A stretch of DNA of 53,151 nt from Methanobacteriota archaeon (GTDB lineage Archaea > Thermoplasmatota > Poseidoniia > Poseidoniales > Poseidoniaceae): the NCBI GenBank assembly GCA_018659375.1, contig JABJMO010000022.1:1-53151 (forward strand), read 5' to 3'. Below are positions 53,124-53,151 of this stretch, piece after piece. The notes below the pieces were generated by a model. That model did not search any database. It was not told the DNA's origin and saw only the letters and a program-made list of their open reading frames with translations. How positions within the stretch are numbered: the first letter of the stretch is position 1; each line of letters opens with the position of its first letter. The position numbers were made by a program, and so were the translations under genes.

Positions 53124-53151
53124 TTTTACACATCCACTGCTTGTGCAGCAA

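Noticed and set aside
1-53151. Insertion sequence, prophage or CRISPR elements
   Set aside because: No transposase, integrase, cas gene or terminal repeat seen on either strand.

Overview
The window looks like a chromosomal segment of a marine planktonic euryarchaeon, most likely Marine Group II (Candidatus Poseidoniales). The archaeal assignment rests on split RNA polymerase A'/A'' genes, ribosomal proteins L30e and S3ae, PurP, an archaeal-type TrpRS, aCPSF1, a proteasome beta subunit, archaeal SepF, COG1340 coiled-coil proteins and a type-A-like RNase P RNA. The marine Thermoplasmata flavour comes from AT-rich DNA, very short gaps, many single-pass surface proteins, and bacterial-type ThyA/DHFR, PlsC and Ni-SOD next to archaeal information genes. 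All calls are by eye from protein motifs; no database search was run.

Layout. 1-3.9 kb: end of an RNA polymerase operon (rpoA1, rpoA2, rpl30e). 3.9-7.4 kb: a calcium-repeat surface protein. 7.4-13.3 kb, minus strand: purP, then a group holding a COG1340 coiled-coil protein, a roadblock protein, a GNAT acetyltransferase, a eukaryote-like Cid1/TUT nucleotidyltransferase and a second coiled-coil protein. 13.3-20.6 kb, plus strand: surface protein with cytosolic zinc ribbons, DtxR regulator, unknown membrane protein, another COG1340 protein, sugar nucleotidyltransferase and a small unknown protein. 20.6-25.98 kb: ferredoxin/pdxS and a COG1325 RNA-binding protein (minus), S3ae with a SAP tail, MTA phosphorylase and a MazG-like pyrophosphatase (plus), thyA-folA (minus). 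26-33.6 kb: plsC, a surface protein, trpS, sepF-zpr1, psmB and aCPSF1. 33.6-43.4 kb: small proteins, a PvlArgDC homologue without its catalytic residues, tRNA-Pro, parvulin, glycosyltransferases (one apparently inactive), a HAD phosphatase, a 37-residue zinc-ribbon protein, a saccharopine dehydrogenase-like protein, asnS, arcC, sodN-sodX, tRNA-Lys and rpiA. 43.5-53.1 kb: a 1668-residue surface protein, RNase P RNA, an RND/MMPL transporter, a DPM1-like glycosyltransferase and a conserved small protein.

The genome is extremely compact. No gene-free stretch exceeds about 170 bases, and three convergent pairs end on the same bidirectional stop hexamer. The most unusual content is the predicted terminal uridylyltransferase at 10483-12546. 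It keeps the full catalytic set, including the histidine that gives UTP preference in fission yeast Cid1, and shares a C-terminal motif with a nearby COG1340 coiled-coil protein. This suggests an archaeal RNA-tailing system coupled to coiled-coil factors.
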